Assembly: GCA_905214345.1 (NCBI GenBank)
Contig: CAJMLV010000022.1
Coordinates: 1-46,984 of the forward strand
Length of the DNA stretch: 46,984 nt
Source of the DNA: an uncultured bacterium
GTDB taxonomy: Bacteria > Bacillota > Clostridia > Oscillospirales > Ruminococcaceae
Reading direction: 5' to 3'
Both the position numbers and the translations under genes were made by a program. Positions 45,647-46,984 of this stretch are shown piece by piece (position 1 is the stretch's first letter; each line of letters begins with the position of its first letter). A model generated the notes under the pieces. The model did no database searches. It had not been told where the DNA came from and saw only the letters and a program-made list of their open reading frames with translations.

Positions 45647-46984
45647 CTTTGCCCTCCTCTGCGTTCTTCTTTTGGGCTGCCGCCTGTTCCAGTTCGCTCT
45701 TGCTGATGATGGCGGTGTTGCCGTGGGCCGCACTGACAGTGTGGTCCTCATTCACCTTGCGGTTGGGGTGGTAACGCCCCACAATGCGCTGCAGGCCCAT
45801 GACCACGGCTTCATCGTTATGCTCCGCACACACCTGCAGATTCTGCAGCTCGGTGTAGAAATGGGCCAGGTCGATGTCCATGGGCGGGGCGATAAAGATC
45901 TTGTTATGGGCGGTGCTGAGCATCTTGTCCTGCTCGGAATCCAGCATCAGTTCCTCATACAGCTTTTCGCCCGGGCGCAGGCCGGTGATTTCGATGGGAA
46001 TATCCACCCCCGGCTCATAGCCGTAGAAGCGGATGAGGCGGTTGGCCAGGTCCATGATGCGCACCGGCTCGCCCATATCCAGCACATAGATGCTGCCGCT
46101 CTTGGCCAGACCGCCGGCCTGCAGCACCAGCTGGGCGGCCTCGGTGATGGTCATGAAGTAGCGCACAATATCCGGGTGGGTGATGGTGACGGGACCGCCC
46201 CGCTTGATCTGTTCTTCAAACAGAGGGATAACGCTGCCATGGCTGCCCAGCACGTTGCCGAACCGCACCGCCATGCACTTCATGGAAGTGTTGCTGGCAA
46301 AAGTCTGGATGAGCATTTCGCAGATGCGCTTGGTGCAGCCCATAACGTTGGTCGGGTTGACGGCTTTGTCGGTGGAAAGCTGCACAAAGCGCTCCACATT
46401 GTGTTCCGCCGCCGAGGTCAGCAGATTCTTGGTACCGAAGACGTTGTTCTTCACCGCTTCGGCAGGGCTGGTTTCCATCAGGGGCACGTGCTTGTGAGCC
46501 GCGGCATGGAACACCACCGAAGGATGGTAAGTTTCGAACACTTCATCCAGACGGTCCTTGTCGCGGATGGAACCGATGAGGGTGATGATGGGAGCATCGG
46601 CGCCATATTTGTTGCGCAGTTCCATCTCCAGCTCATAGGCACAGTTTTCGTAAATATCGAAGATCAGCAGCTGCCGGGGGCTGTACCGCATGATCTGTCG
46701 GCAAAGTTCGCTGCCGATGGACCCGCCGCCGCCGGTGACCAGAACCACCTTGTCGTGCAGGTACTCCGAGATCTGGGCATTGTTCAGCTGGATCTCGTCC
46801 CGGGAGAGGAAGTCCGCGGTGTTCAGTTCACGCAGACCGGCCACCACCGGTTTGCCGCTCTCGTCCACCGCCTGGGGGTCATTGAGCATCCGCACCCGGC
46901 AATGGGTGGAATTGCAGAGGTTGATGACCTCCCGCAGGCGCTCGCCTTTCAGGGTGGTGATGGCGATGACGATCTCCACAATAT
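45636..46984 (-). CDS. FlaA1/CapD/PglF-type nucleotide-sugar dehydratase (5' part cut by window edge)
   Basis: The last 449 or so codons of a polysaccharide-biosynthesis SDR. The visible part begins within the linker (IVEIVIAITTL), then the NAD motif VLVTGGGGSIGSELCRQI, FDIYENCAYELEMEL, FHAAAHKHVPLME, and the dehydratase signature STDKAVNPTNVMGCTKR, where Met replaces the catalytic Tyr as in 4,6-dehydratases of the PglF/WbpM class. RFGNVLGSHGSVIPLF and GLRPGEKLYEEL follow. The frame stays open to the edge, so the usual N-terminal four-TM part lies outside. The product is probably UDP-4-keto-6-deoxy-HexNAc. It is coupled to the sugar transferase. Confidence 0.92.
   Translation of the reverse strand, partial: IVEIVIAITTLKGERLREVINLCNSTHCRVRMLNDPQAVDESGKPVVAGLRELNTADFLSRDEIQLNNAQISEYLHDKVVLVTGGGGSIGSELCRQIMRYSPRQLLIFDIYENCAYELEMELRNKYGADAPIITLIGSIRDKDRLDEVFETYHPSVVFHAAAHKHVPLMETSPAEAVKNNVFGTKNLLTSAAEHNVERFVQLSTDKAVNPTNVMGCTKRICEMLIQTFASNTSMKCMAVRFGNVLGSHGSVIPLFEEQIKRGGPVTITHPDIVRYFMTITEAAQLVLQAGGLAKSGSIYVLDMGEPVRIMDLANRLIRFYGYEPGVDIPIEITGLRPGEKLYEELMLDSEQDKMLSTAHNKIFIAPPMDIDLAHFYTELQNLQVCAEHNDEAVVMGLQRIVGRYHPNRKVNEDHTVSAAHGNTAIISKSELEQAAAQKKNAEEGKDVS

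Noticed and set aside
1..46984. CRISPR arrays, insertion sequences, integrase/attachment sites, rRNA
   Set aside because: None seen: no regular direct repeats, transposase or integrase motifs, or rRNA segments; the single tRNA has no flanking duplication.

Overview
The window is a gene-dense, GC-rich stretch of a low-G+C-phylum (Firmicutes/Bacillota) chromosome. Gene content and protein style suggest an anaerobic gut clostridium of the Oscillospiraceae/Ruminococcaceae type (Gemmiger/Subdoligranulum/Faecalibacterium relatives). This placement is inference from recognised families: a spoIIA operon, acetate kinase, formate-THF ligase, PadR-DUF2812, a clostridial FtsEX cluster, and SigA-type promoters with strong Shine-Dalgarno sites. 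No prophage, insertion sequence, CRISPR array or rRNA was seen. There is one tRNA gene, Thr(UGU).

Layout, left to right. 1-1.9 kb: forespore sigma operon spoIIAA-spoIIAB-sigF (minus). 1.9-3.9 kb: VanZ-like gene and folC, with overlapping stop and start. 4.0-7.9 kb: threonine-pathway operon (HTH-ACT protein, hom, thrB, lysC). 8.1-10.8 kb: class A penicillin-binding protein. 10.9-14.4 kb: a BofC-like membrane protein, then a five-gene operon of acyl carrier protein, MaoC-like hydratase, SDR reductase, GNAT-like acyltransferase and a membrane protein. 14.5-18.7 kb: glutamate-synthase-like flavoprotein and tmcAL (minus), divergent from ackA. 18.7-25.5 kb: two polytopic membrane proteins of surface-glycan type, a PadR/DUF2812 pair with twin operators, and fhs. 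25.6-30.6 kb: PerR-like regulator, rarA divergent from nth, a GntR/UTRA regulator and pyrBI. 30.6-37.9 kb: a Clp unfoldase, a heterodimeric ABC exporter, asnA and a small helical protein. 38.0-43.5 kb: tRNA-Thr and the cell-division operon ftsE-ftsX-M23 protein-33-aa membrane protein-S41-like protein-rsmA. 43.6-47 kb: PucR-type regulator, an undecaprenyl-phosphate sugar transferase and a nucleotide-sugar dehydratase cut by the right edge.

Most of the window is housekeeping. The parts most worth attention are: (i) the FtsEX operon, whose S41 'protease' has Gly at the nucleophile position and which contains a 33-residue membrane protein; (ii) the acyl-modification operon with its own carrier protein; (iii) interlocked rarA/nth promoters on opposite strands of the same 33 bp; (iv) a PadR operator filling a promoter spacer; and (v) a class A PBP whose only good ribosome site points to an AUA codon. 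At least thirteen predicted promoters carry the extended -10 element TGn.
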